Assembly: GCA_964019335.1 (NCBI GenBank)
Contig: OZ025649.1
Span: 496,001 to 560,000, forward strand
Length of the DNA: 64,000 nt
Reading direction: 5' to 3'
From: Diplonema japonicum
Lineage: Eukaryota > Euglenozoa > Diplonemea > Diplonemida > Diplonemidae
Part shown: one piece after another, positions 21,065-30,598 of the stretch
Layout of the letters: each line of letters opens with the position of its first letter
Position numbering within the stretch: the first letter of the stretch is position 1
The notes under the pieces: generated by a model
The model's input: only the letters and a program-made list of their open reading frames with translations
What the model was told of the DNA's origin: nothing
Databases searched by the model: none
Translations under genes and position numbers: made by a program

Positions 21065-21684
21065 TAAAAAAAAGCCTCCATGTGCACGAACGTTTTTTTT
21101 TTTTTTAATTATTTTATTTTTTATCGAGCTCTTCCCAGGAATGAGACGGCATCACTCTGTTAAATTGTCGGGCCAGCATATTTGCTGAAAAGAAAGGGTT
21201 GGCGCTTCTAGCCTTGCTGACCCTACGGCAAACGACGCCGCACCTCTACTCTGTGCTCGTGAAGGAAAAACACACCACAAGCCGCGCAGTGGGAGAAATG
21301 CTGTGCACACCTCAGTTTTTTTTAAATGTCTCTCTTTTTTTTTTTTTTTTTTTTTTTCCATGTTTCCCACTACTAACAAGCCTCGTTTCACCGTTTTTAG
21401 AGCCACCGTTGCAGTTTGCACAGCGAGGCAGGTGTCGTGTCGGGCTTCTTCTTATTTTTATTATTTTTCCTAATTTCGTTCCTTGTAAGATCCAGTCATG
21501 CATTCTGCGTTCTCTGTTGTAGTATTGCTGCTAGCTTGTCTGGCAAGGCAGGTGCCGTGTCGGGTTCTCCTCAATAAGGTCTACTGTGTTGTTCTGATTT
21601 CGTTCTCGTTAAGTGTCTGGGGGGGTTACCTTGGTATTTAAACACACACACAGCACATTTTACTTATTTTCTTCATTTTCTAAA
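21065..21684 (+). other. Intergenic with an imperfect direct repeat
   Basis: Two related units of about 80 nt sit exactly 120 nt apart (21421-21500 and 21541-21620). They share GGCAGGTG-(T/C)-CGTGTCGGG and, about 50 nt on, TT(A/G)-type ATTTCGTTC blocks. They lie just before the Ala-rich protein gene. No gene is seen in the rest, which includes T runs. Confidence 0.5.
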
Positions 21685-23439
21685 ATGGCCTACTCACCCA
21701 GCCTGAGCCCCCGCCTCTCCAGCCTGAGCCCCAGGGGGTACATGGTTGTTGACGACCCAGTGCACTCCGTCCTGAGCCACCACCACGCAGTGAACGAAAT
21801 CACTGCTAGGAACAGTGCCCTCGACGCAAGTGGTCGCGCTGCCACCTTGGCGAGCCACGCCTCCATCGCCTCGGTGGATGCTGCCAACTCGAGGGCCGCC
21901 GCAGCCTCGCAGTCCAACAGGGCAGCCATCCAGGCCAGCCTTGCCGCCTCTGCCGAAGCACGTGAGAGGGCCGCTTCCATGGAGCACACCGGTGCCGTGA
22001 CTGACGTCTCGCACGCGTCTGCTGATTTGTCTCTCAGGAGCAGCGAGTACCAGGGAGCAAGGGGCACCGCTGTCACGGCTGAAAGCAGGCTCAACTCTGC
22101 ACAGATCTCTGCCTCTGTTGCCTCCCGAGAAGCCGCGCAGAGGGCCGCCGCTGCAACTGCTGCTTCTGCCAGGGCCGCTTCGTGTGACGCTGAACGTGCT
22201 GAGAAGGCTGCCCACGCCAGCCTCCAGAGGGCCCGTGCTCTTGCAGCAAACACCGATGCCGCTCGTGCCTCCGAGAACGAGAGGGTGATGGCAACCCTTG
22301 CTACTGACGCCAACGAGTCTGCCTCCATGCAGCGCTCCAGGGCTGCTGCTACTGACGCGGCTGCGAGCGAGGCTGAGCAGAGGCAGAATGAGGCTGCTCA
22401 GCAGGCTGCTGCTGCTTCCCAGATGGCTCGTGAAGCACTTGAGGCGGAGCGTGCCGCGGCGGCATCCCTTGCTGCTGCTGGTAGAGATGCTGAGTTTGCC
22501 CGTGTAAGCGCCGCTCAGGCCCGCGCGGAGGCAGCTGTGAGGGAGCAGCAGGCCAGGACCCGTGCAATCCAGCTGGAGGCCGCCCAGACCCACACCTCTG
22601 CGGCTTCCAGACGCGCGACCTCTGAAGAAGCTGCCGCCGCAGCTGCTGCCGAGCGCCAGGCCATGACCGAGAGGGAAGCCAGGACTGCCGCTTTGGAGGC
22701 AAACTCTGCCTCGACATCTGCTGCCCTCGCAAGGGCCACCCTTACCGAGAAGGCTCGCGATGAGGCCGCTGCACGTGCCCAGGCGTTGGACGCCCACAGG
22801 TCGGTGGAGAGGACTGGCAGGAGCCTTGCCTACTCGGAGGTGAACTACACCAGGGCCACCAGCAGGGAGGCAGTGTCCAGGAACCAGAAGGACTCGGCAT
22901 CGCTGCACGCATCTGTCGAGAGGCAGAGGTACGCAACGGAGCAGTCCGCGTTGACGTCTGCGCAGTCGAGGGAGGCCCTTGCCAATGCTAATGAGAGCTC
23001 CGCTTACATGGTAGCGAGGGGAGCGGAGGTGGATGCGGTCAGGGCGCAGTCTGCTGCGGGGTCGGCGAGCGTGGCAAGGGCAATTCACGATAGCAGCCCG
23101 AGGAGGGTGGCGTACGTGGACACCCTGAGCCCCAGGGCGGCATACGAGTCCTTGAGCCCGAGGGCAGCGTTGGTTGACTACTCTTCGCCTGCTCGTCTGC
23201 GTGCGGCGGCAGAGCTGGCTGCGTACTCGTCGTCGCCTGCTCGTGCGCGTGCGCTTGCACTGGAAGAGGCCTACGCATCCCCAGCACGTGCTGCCGCCAT
23301 CGCCGACTACACTTCGCCCGCCCGTGCTCGCGCCCTGGCGGCGGCTGTTGCTGCGTCGACCCCCCCAAGGTCGCCCATCCTGGACGCAAAGCTGAGGGCT
23401 ATGTCTCCTATGAGCACTCCTAGGTCCAGGATCTACTGA
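21685..23439 (+). CDS. Ala-rich coiled-coil cytoskeletal-type protein with SPR ends
   Basis: 584 aa, start MAYSPSLSPRLSSLSPRGY. Residues about 40-470 are extremely rich in Ala, Arg, Glu and Ser with heptad-like spacing and no Pro or Gly to break helices, so a long parallel coiled coil is likely. Both ends carry S-P-R/S-P-A-R phosphorylation-like repeats (DTLSPRAAYESLSPRAA, SSPARARALA, YTSPARARAL, STPRSRIY). This resembles the layout of filament proteins such as SF-assemblins or giardins, but I cannot show homology. The gene is GC-rich with strongly chosen codons, suggesting abundant expression. A GTATGT directly after the stop could mark an intron in the 3' UTR. Confidence 0.85.
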   Translation: MAYSPSLSPRLSSLSPRGYMVVDDPVHSVLSHHHAVNEITARNSALDASGRAATLASHASIASVDAANSRAAAASQSNRAAIQASLAASAEARERAASMEHTGAVTDVSHASADLSLRSSEYQGARGTAVTAESRLNSAQISASVASREAAQRAAAATAASARAASCDAERAEKAAHASLQRARALAANTDAARASENERVMATLATDANESASMQRSRAAATDAAASEAEQRQNEAAQQAAAASQMAREALEAERAAAASLAAAGRDAEFARVSAAQARAEAAVREQQARTRAIQLEAAQTHTSAASRRATSEEAAAAAAAERQAMTEREARTAALEANSASTSAALARATLTEKARDEAAARAQALDAHRSVERTGRSLAYSEVNYTRATSREAVSRNQKDSASLHASVERQRYATEQSALTSAQSREALANANESSAYMVARGAEVDAVRAQSAAGSASVARAIHDSSPRRVAYVDTLSPRAAYESLSPRAALVDYSSPARLRAAAELAAYSSSPARARALALEEAYASPARAAAIADYTSPARARALAAAVAASTPPRSPILDAKLRAMSPMSTPRSRIY

Positions 23440-24668
23440 GGTATGTGTTCAGAATAGACAAAACACTACTCTAAAACACATCAACCAGACCCTGTACATC
23501 TAGCGGAAATCATGAGGGACAGTTACTTAGATGTACCTCTTACCTCGTTTCGCGCCGTAAGCTGTAAAACCATCCATGACTTCCAAACAAAATAATGCAA
23601 AAAAGAAAAAGGAAAAGCAAACGAGGAATAAATAAGAGAAAAAGGGATGGGAGAGATAAGACAAAAGTAGCAGACTAGGAGGCGGGGGGAGCGGGAGAAA
23701 AAAGAGAAATAATGTTCCGAGAGCAACGCTTCATTCACCTTTCTACCCCCCCCCTTCTTTTTCCTGTTTATCTGAATTTTTTCTTTTCTTACTTGAGCCA
23801 CCCTCCTCCCTTTTTTTCCTTTCCACATTTTTAAAAAAAAAGTCAATTTTTTTTATTTGTATCTTTTCCCCCTCCCATTTCCCCCCCTCCGCAATACCCC
23901 CCACTTTTCGCAAACCCCCTTTTTTCTTTTTGGCTTTTTTTACTTCATTTTTACATGTATCCGCTACAGTATAAAAAGGAAGAAAATAAAAATATGAATT
24001 CGAAATGAAAACAAGAAACAAAAAAAAAGTTGGTTTCTGTGGTCCTTCAGCAGCTTTTCAAGAAACAAAAAAGGAAAGTTTTTTTTTTTTTTTTTGCTTA
24101 TAAGAAGGTACCCTACAGATTTCATGAGTATATTTTATAAAAGATTGTTTGTATTTGCTATGGAAAAAAAAAAAAAAAAAAAATTAAAAAAAAAATGTTT
24201 TCCCTCCCCTTCCAAAATTCCCCGCCCCCATATCTTTTTAAAAAAACTTTTTTTTTTAATCCTCATTGCTTTGTTGTTGTTGTTATGTTACCCCACCCTC
24301 TTACCCCACCCAGACACCAGGGAGGGAAATTTTCATGAGGATTTTCCCCCTTTTTTTCCCCCTTCCCACTGGAGGGGCAAAAGGTAAGGGAATAAGTACA
24401 CTGTGTCTTGTTTCTTCCTCTTCCTGCCCCCCCCCCCCCCCCCCCTCCCCCAATTTTCTTTTTTTTTCTTCCTCTCCTGCCTCCTCCCATTGGTTTTCTT
24501 CTTTTCTTTTCCCCCCTTTTTCATGCATTAAAAAAACACCTCAACCACACAAAGGACACCCTATATACACGCAAATTTAAAGAATTTTTTTTTGCTTTTT
24601 TTTTAACTCTCACACCCACCCGTTTCTAACCAAAAAAAAAAAAAAAGAAAAAAAGAAAAAAAAAATCA
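23440..24668 (+). other. Intergenic, homopolymer-rich
   Basis: Long T, A and C runs and C+T-rich stretches throughout, with a short ordinary-composition start (23440-23700). I see no gene, stable hairpin or repeat worth naming. Confidence 0.6.
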
Positions 24669-26444
24669 ATGGGAGCAGGATGCTGTAAAGGTGACAAGTC
24701 AGATGAGAGTGTAACACGGTCCCAAAGGTACGGACAAGGGGCCTTCGAGGATTCCGTGGATTTTCAAGGCGTCGTCGTAGAGGAGAAGAGGGAGAGGTTC
24801 AGCCTGAAGAAAGGAGAGGTTTTACGAGGAAGGATAATGACGCACATCAACGGCCCCGCTGAGGGGTCTACAGAAATTGACAACAGTAGATTGTTGCATT
24901 CTGTGAGCAGGCAGGAGGTGGGGTCGCATGCAAGTGCAGCGGACACGTTGACATGGATCGCAAGTGAGGTTGATACACAGATGTCGTCAGCCCCGCCCAG
25001 CCCAACGTCGCAAAAGGCACCATGGGCAAGGCTGGTGTGCTTGGACCCCACGTTCCCAACAATTGAAATTGCATCAGAACGGTTCACCTTCGGTCGGTCC
25101 CCAGACTGCACGCACCACTGCCACAATTCCATGGTGTCGCACCACCAGTTCGCCCTCTCTCTTATCGACCGTCGCACAGCCTCTGTTGAGATCGAAGACC
25201 GTTTATCCACAAACGGCACATACATCTCCCCAGGCCTCACAGGCCCCTCCGCTCGTGTCGAAGGCTCCCAATCCCTCCACCACGGTGACACCATCTTCTT
25301 CCAACTCGGCCACAGCAACAAACGGACAAAATCAATGCACCCTGGGTACATCTTCCAATACACTGGTATATATATTTATATAACCCCTCCTTTCAAGAAT
25401 TCTTTTTTTTTTTTTACAGGCGGCTCTGCACACTTACGAGAATCCTCGAAAGAAGACGGTGAAGGCGTCAACGCTGTTCATACACATTACAAGGTAGGGT
25501 CGCATGTGTTGGGTACCGGTGGGTCGAGCACTGTTTATCTGGGGTTGAACAAGGACACGGGTGAGCTGCTTGCGGTGAAGAAACTGAAGAACATGACCTG
25601 CACGGATGTCGAGGAGGAGCTGTCGGGCAGGATGCAGGAGGTGGAGATCCTCAGCAGGCTGAACCACTCTAACATCGTGTCGTACATAGGTGCCGATCAC
25701 GACGCAAAGGGGAGACAGTTCAACGTTCTGTTGGAGTTCGTCCCGGGTGGGTCGATCTCATGCTTGCTGAGCAAGTTCGGTGCATTGGACGAATGTGTCA
25801 TAAGAAACTACATGGTGCAGATTATCGCAGGACTACGATACCTGCACGAAAACAACGTTGTCCACATGGATATCAAAGCAGCCAACATTCTCGTCACCGC
25901 ACAGGGAAAATGCAAACTAACAGATTTCGGTGCTGCTTGCAAGGTTGTTGCTGGTGATGAAAAACAGTTGTGTCAGAAGTTTCTTGGAACACCATTGTGG
26001 ATGGCTCCGGAGGTAGCAAGGGAACGCATGGCTACAAAGAGTAGTGATATATGGAGTTTGGGGTGTACAATGCTTGAGATGGCAACGGGGCGGCATCCTT
26101 GGTTTGAAAAGGGTTTTGAAAACCAGCTTTCTGTCGTGAACTTCCAGCAGAAGAATACAACGGAGCGCCCGTTGATCCCTCCGAACTGCAAGCTTACCCA
26201 TCTTGGCAGAGAGATGATATACGCAACGACCTGTCTTACTGCTGGACTTCGGCCTACTTCTGACTCTCTACTCCGGCATGGGTTCATTACTAGCACCCAT
26301 TTCAACCCTGAGACATCTACGCGTGCTTCACTCCCTTCAGATGGGCTGATCACGTCAAGCTCGCTGGGTACTTTTAATGACTTCGAATCGCTGTCTATTG
26401 CCGATGTGAGTCCGCCAGCTTCGATTATCGGTAATTCGCAGTAG
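24669..26444 (+). CDS. Acylated FHA-domain protein kinase (STE/MAP3K-like)
   Basis: Exons 24669-25365 and 25420-26444; the 54 nt intron is in frame and stop-free but ends in a T tract plus ACAG. The product is 573 aa. The start MGAGCCKGDKSDES is a myristoylation plus palmitoylation motif. An FHA domain follows at about 115-200 (FTFGRSPDC, SHHQFAL, STNGTYI), a phosphothreonine reader. The kinase domain at about 270-530 has GTGGSSTVYLG, LAVKKL, HMDIKAANIL (HRD reads HMD), TDFGAA, GTPLWMAPEVA and DIWSLGCTMLEMATG, in the style of MAP3K/NPK1 kinases. It is likely a membrane-tethered kinase recruited to phosphorylated partners. Confidence 0.88.
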   Translation: MGAGCCKGDKSDESVTRSQRYGQGAFEDSVDFQGVVVEEKRERFSLKKGEVLRGRIMTHINGPAEGSTEIDNSRLLHSVSRQEVGSHASAADTLTWIASEVDTQMSSAPPSPTSQKAPWARLVCLDPTFPTIEIASERFTFGRSPDCTHHCHNSMVSHHQFALSLIDRRTASVEIEDRLSTNGTYISPGLTGPSARVEGSQSLHHGDTIFFQLGHSNKRTKSMHPGYIFQYTGIYIYITPPFKNSFFFFTGGSAHLRESSKEDGEGVNAVHTHYKVGSHVLGTGGSSTVYLGLNKDTGELLAVKKLKNMTCTDVEEELSGRMQEVEILSRLNHSNIVSYIGADHDAKGRQFNVLLEFVPGGSISCLLSKFGALDECVIRNYMVQIIAGLRYLHENNVVHMDIKAANILVTAQGKCKLTDFGAACKVVAGDEKQLCQKFLGTPLWMAPEVARERMATKSSDIWSLGCTMLEMATGRHPWFEKGFENQLSVVNFQQKNTTERPLIPPNCKLTHLGREMIYATTCLTAGLRPTSDSLLRHGFITSTHFNPETSTRASLPSDGLITSSSLGTFNDFESLSIADVSPPASIIGNSQ

Positions 26445-26586
26445 TTGCCCTCTTTTTTTTTGTTTTTTTTTTGTTTTTTAGGAGTTGTAGTAAAAAAAAT
26501 AAAAAATAAAAATCACTTTTATTTGTATCTTAAAAAAAAAAAAAAAACCTGTTTTTCGAAAAGTTTTTTTTTCAAAACTGTCAGAG

Positions 26587-26877
26587 ATGGCCGAAAAGAA
26601 AGCACGACCTCCTCCTATCCCCGAGAAACCTTTCTTGACATCCTCCCTCCGATCCATTGGTGCAAACAAACGGATCCGAGGGTATACCTGCAGACCCACA
26701 TTCGCATCGTACGACAAGGTGCGCTTCATCCTCGAACAGCGACTCGCAACCGGTTCACCGGGGAGAGACGACTGGAGCGACAAGCTCGTGCCGACCTACC
26801 TCGAACCTACCCGAAGTATCCCCACCCCATCTGCCGATAAAAATGCAGCGTCGCAGAAGGGTAACAACACAAGATAG
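26587..26877 (+). CDS. Small hypothetical protein
   Basis: 96 aa, starting MAEKKARPPPIPEKPF directly after an acceptor-like TCAG. The body (RIRGYTCRPTFASYDKVRF, WSDKLVPTYLEP) has ordinary composition and is unlike the flanking low-complexity DNA, which supports a real gene. The tail is disordered. There is no membrane segment and no recognised domain. Confidence 0.6.
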   Translation: MAEKKARPPPIPEKPFLTSSLRSIGANKRIRGYTCRPTFASYDKVRFILEQRLATGSPGRDDWSDKLVPTYLEPTRSIPTPSADKNAASQKGNNTR

Positions 26878-28168
26878 ACCCCCCACCACGCTGCACACTT
26901 AACGCCAAATAGTGTTGCAACCAAAGCCCCATTTTTTTTTTTTTTTTTGAAATGGGATTTTTTTTTTTTTTTTCCATCGATACATGTGATTATGAAAACA
27001 AGCAACAACAACAAAAAAAGCCGTTCTCTAAAATTCTTCCCTTTTGCCCCCCCCCCCCCCCGTTTGAGAGACAAGGTAAAGAAAAAAGAAATGGGGGATC
27101 TTGTAAAAATCGAAGAACCGAGCTCACCTATTGTTGTTCTCTGTGTTTTTTTTTTTTTTTTTTTAAGCTGCACACAGCAATCTGCATATTCAGGGCTTTA
27201 AATTTGGCTTTTTTTCTTCCTCCCGCCCTCCTCGTCTTCTGCATACTTTTGCTTTTCTTTGGCGGGCCGTTGCTAACCACTTCGTTCCTATCATAGTGAA
27301 TGTCTTTTTTTTTTTTTTTAGAGGAAAAAGAAAGGAAGGGAAAGAAAGAACCTTCTGACCTTCGATACAAGAAGGGGGGATGGGACCTTTACAAACACGC
27401 AATAAAGAAAAACAATAAGGAACTAATGGTAGTTCCATTTGTTTTTTTAGTTTTTTTTTTAGTTCGACGGAACTTCACACACAAAGAAAAAAAGAAAAAG
27501 AAAAAGAAAAATAATAATAATGGAACTCTTCTCGAGGGAGAAGAAGGGGGGAAAAAAAAAAAAGAAAAGAAGCCGGGTTCTTGAATCAGATCCTGGCCAG
27601 CTTTTTTTTTTTTTTTTTGCAACAACCTTCAAAGGCCTCTCACAAAGACCTCATTTAACTCCTCATTCTTTTCGAAGAAAAAAAAAAAAAAGAAGAAAAA
27701 GAAGAAAAAAATTCACTCAATGATAAAAGCTTCGAGGGAGGCGAAAACCATATTTTACCTTCATTTTTTTTTCTCCCTCAGCTTTCGGGTTTTTAAGACT
27801 TTTCTTCTTCCGGGTATTCTAAGGGAGGGGAGAAGGGGGGAGGGGGGAGGTTTGTCCCCCCTTTTTTTTTGTTTGCTTTCTCTTCGTTTATATGTATTTT
27901 TAATTTTTTTTTCTCCATTCTTTCAGGTACGGTTAAATTTCCCTTTTCTTTTTTTTTTTCTTCTTCTTTTTCTTCATCTGTTTTAGAAATTGTCCCTGTT
28001 CACTCTTTCTTCTCTCTTCCTCCACCCCATGAGCAGAGCGTTATAGTTTCCCCCTCTTTTTTTTTTTTTTTTTTCTTTCTAAAAATTTCGTATTTCCACT
28101 TTTCCCGAGGGTAATATGAAAAAAAAAAAAAAGAAGGGTCCACAAATTATGGCCATCAACCTTCCACT

Positions 28169-28199
<31 letters not shown>

Positions 28200-28810
28200 G
28201 AATAAGAAAAAAAGATGAGATGATGAAAGCATTTTTTTTAAAATTTTTATTATTTTTTATTTGAGTCCTGAATTTGTCGACATACGTTGTTCTTACTGAG
28301 GTGGGGGGAAAAAGAAAAAAAAAAAAAAGAAAGAAAAAAAGAACGGCGAGATTGCTTCTTCTTCGTTCTCCACCTATTCCAAGAGGATGTTTTTCCTTTG
28401 AGCAGGAACCACCTGCTTTCTCCCCCTCCTCCTCCTTCTAGAGATAATGATGATAACGAAACGATGCGAAAGGAGGAGAGGGGAAAAAAAAGAATTTTAG
28501 AAGAGGAGGGGGGAAGGGGGTTCTTTTTCCTTCTTCCTTTTATTTCAACATTTCCATTTCTTCCCATTTCACTGATTTAAAAGGAAGAAGGAAGTGAACC
28601 AGAAGAGAGAAGGTAGATGACACACATACACATATTAGTCCCATTTTCACCCATTCCTCGTTTTATGTAAGTTAGTCCTTTTTTTTTATATTATTACCAT
28701 TCCCCACTGCTTGCTAGTCTGTCTACCCACCCGCTTTGTTTTTTAAATCATTTTTTTTTTCTCTCTCTCTCTCTTTCCCACACACCTTATTATTTTTTTT
28801 ATCTGTTGGG

Positions 28811-28845
<35 letters not shown>

Positions 28846-28887
28846 AGCGACGTAAAAAAAAAAAAAAAGAAAAAAAAAACCACAAAT
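26878..28887 (+). other. Intergenic, homopolymer-rich (2 kb)
   Basis: A chain of A, T, C and G runs, including a 34 nt A run at 28811-28844. Ordinary-composition islands at about 27165-27300 and 27620-27670 contain no persuasive ORF. An open frame at 27300-27584 is mostly Phe, Lys and Asn from homopolymers and is not called. Confidence 0.6.
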
Positions 28888-29104
28888 ATGCCTCGTTGGA
28901 GCTCATCAGTTGGATACTTCGGTGCGATCTCCGTGTCTTTCCTGTTCGTCACAGCACCTCACACACTCAGCACTTACTTCTATGGAACGCTGAACAAGCA
29001 TAACATGGTTTGTTCCATTGGGAGGGGTTAAAAAAAAAAAAAGGAAAAAAAAAAAAAAACAGGTCTGGGAGAAGGAAAACGAGCGCAGGGCGAAGCTTGA
29101 GTAG
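28888..29104 (+). CDS. 53-aa membrane miniprotein, probably mitochondrial
   Basis: Exons 28888-29007 and 29063-29104 around a 55 nt intron made mostly of A. The joined product has one hydrophobic segment (VGYFGAISVSFLFV) and a charged C-terminus (VWEKENERRAKLE). That is the layout of single-pass accessory subunits of respiratory complexes, but I cannot name one. Without splicing the ORF stops after 47 codons; the splice gives a cleaner charged tail and an in-phase join. Confidence 0.5.
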
Positions 29105-29745
29105 AAAAAAAAAACTTTTTTTAGTGTACTTTTTTTTTTTTTCTTTTTTTTGGGTTTTTTTTTTTTGAAGGGCCCATCCCCCCTTACCCACCCGATGTCC
29201 CGGCGAAGAGGAAGAAATAGGAAATGTAGTTACTGTAGTTTCTTCCCCCCCCCCCCCCCCCCCACGCTTTTTTTTGTAATAAGATGAGACACGTCTGTTT
29301 TTTTACGATCACTACCGCGAAGGGAAAAATGGGAAAGGATTTTTTTTTTTTTTTCCTTTTTTAAAAAAAAGGAAACTAGTGTGATAAGGGGCAGTATTTT
29401 TTGTTTCCCCTCCCCAACTACCTTTCCCCCCTTAATTTTTTTTTCTTTGAAGAGAAAAAAAAACTTTTTTTAAAAAAAAAAAGACGGGGAAGAAAAAAAA
29501 AAGAGAAGATACGGGGGGGGGGGGACCTTTTCTTGTTTTTCTCTTTTTTTTCAAACCCCCACCCCTCCCCTCGTTTTTTTTTTCTTTTTTCCAGGTTCCC
29601 CCTCCCCTTTTCCTTCTTGTTTTTAAAGCGGTTGATAAAAAAGGCATAACACTTTAAAAGGAACAACAAAGAAAAGAAAAAAAAAAAGAAGAAAAAAACG
29701 GCAAACCGCGCTCTTCGCACCCTCTTGCGTCGCAGATTGTACCAC
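29105..29745 (+). other. Intergenic, homopolymer-rich
   Basis: T, A and C runs, with no gene visible. The last part reads CGTCGCAG (29728-29735), a possible trans-splice acceptor for the next gene. Confidence 0.55.
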
Positions 29746-30477
29746 ATGGAAGCACCACCAAAAACCATTGAAGAAGCGATAGGGAAGGTTTACAGCAACA
29801 TAGATGCTGCCTGCGAGAAGTACGGCAGGAACCCAAAAGAGGTCGTCCTCTGCATAGCAACTAAGACGAGAACCATGGAAGAAGTCAGAGAAGCCTGGAA
29901 ATGGTGTCGGGAGGAGTCCCCTATCATGGGGGAGAACCAGGTGCAGTCTGCGTGTGGCAGGGTGGAGGACGGGGTGAACGACGAGAAGGTGGACAAACAC
30001 TTCATCGGGCATCTACAGAGCAACAAGGTGAACCATATCTTAACCTATGCTGACTGTATTCAAACTGTAGACAGTATGAAGCTAGCGGACAAGCTACACA
30101 GCAGGCTGGAGCAACTTGACCGTACCCTTCGAGTGTACATACAGGTAAACACATCAGGCGAAGAACAGAAGTCTGGGTGCCAGCCTGACGAGGCTGTAAA
30201 GCTCGCTGTAGCCATCACTACGTCCTACTCCAAGAGGATCACTGTGGAGGGCCTTATGACCATCGGGGTGAACTCCCCTGATGATGAGCGTGTCGCTGCG
30301 TGCTTCCGGACCCTCCGGGAGCTCAAGGACGAAATCAACAACCTCGAGCACCCTTCCCTCACCATAGCACACCTCTCAATGGGTATGAGTGGCGACATGG
30401 ACCTTGCCATCCGCGAAGGCTCCACCATGGTCCGCGTTGGCACTGCTATCTTTGGCGCCCGCGACTATTCCAAATAA
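29746..30477 (+). CDS. PLP homeostasis protein (PROSC/YggS family)
   Basis: 243 aa from ATG 29746. The start of the TIM-like barrel reads VVLCIATKTRTMEEV, with K40 as the pyridoxal-phosphate lysine. Next come GENQVQSA (usually GENyvQE), HFIGHLQSNKVN, RVYIQVNTSGEEQKSGC, VEGLMTIGV, LSMGMSGDMDLAIREGSTMVRVGTAIFG. The last is the phosphate-binding end of the family. The protein binds PLP and buffers its level, with effects on amino-acid metabolism, and has no known catalytic activity. Length and motifs are complete. No targeting signal is evident, so it is probably cytosolic. Confidence 0.95.
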   Translation: MEAPPKTIEEAIGKVYSNIDAACEKYGRNPKEVVLCIATKTRTMEEVREAWKWCREESPIMGENQVQSACGRVEDGVNDEKVDKHFIGHLQSNKVNHILTYADCIQTVDSMKLADKLHSRLEQLDRTLRVYIQVNTSGEEQKSGCQPDEAVKLAVAITTSYSKRITVEGLMTIGVNSPDDERVAACFRTLRELKDEINNLEHPSLTIAHLSMGMSGDMDLAIREGSTMVRVGTAIFGARDYSK

Positions 30478-30598
30478 TATGTAACACTAACTTCCCTTTT
30501 TTTTTTCCCACCACTTTCCCCCCCCGACTTCGTGCAGTTTATTATCGGTTCATCTCAGATTATTTAAACGCTACGAAAAAGAAAAAGAAAAAAAAAAG

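Noticed and set aside
21694-23088. 464-codon minus-strand frame
   Set aside because: It mirrors the Ala-rich coiled-coil gene and reflects its composition.
27300-27584. 94-codon frame
   Set aside because: Built mostly from T, A and GA runs (Phe, Lys, Asn, Glu); no upstream acceptor or protein-like core beyond a few residues.
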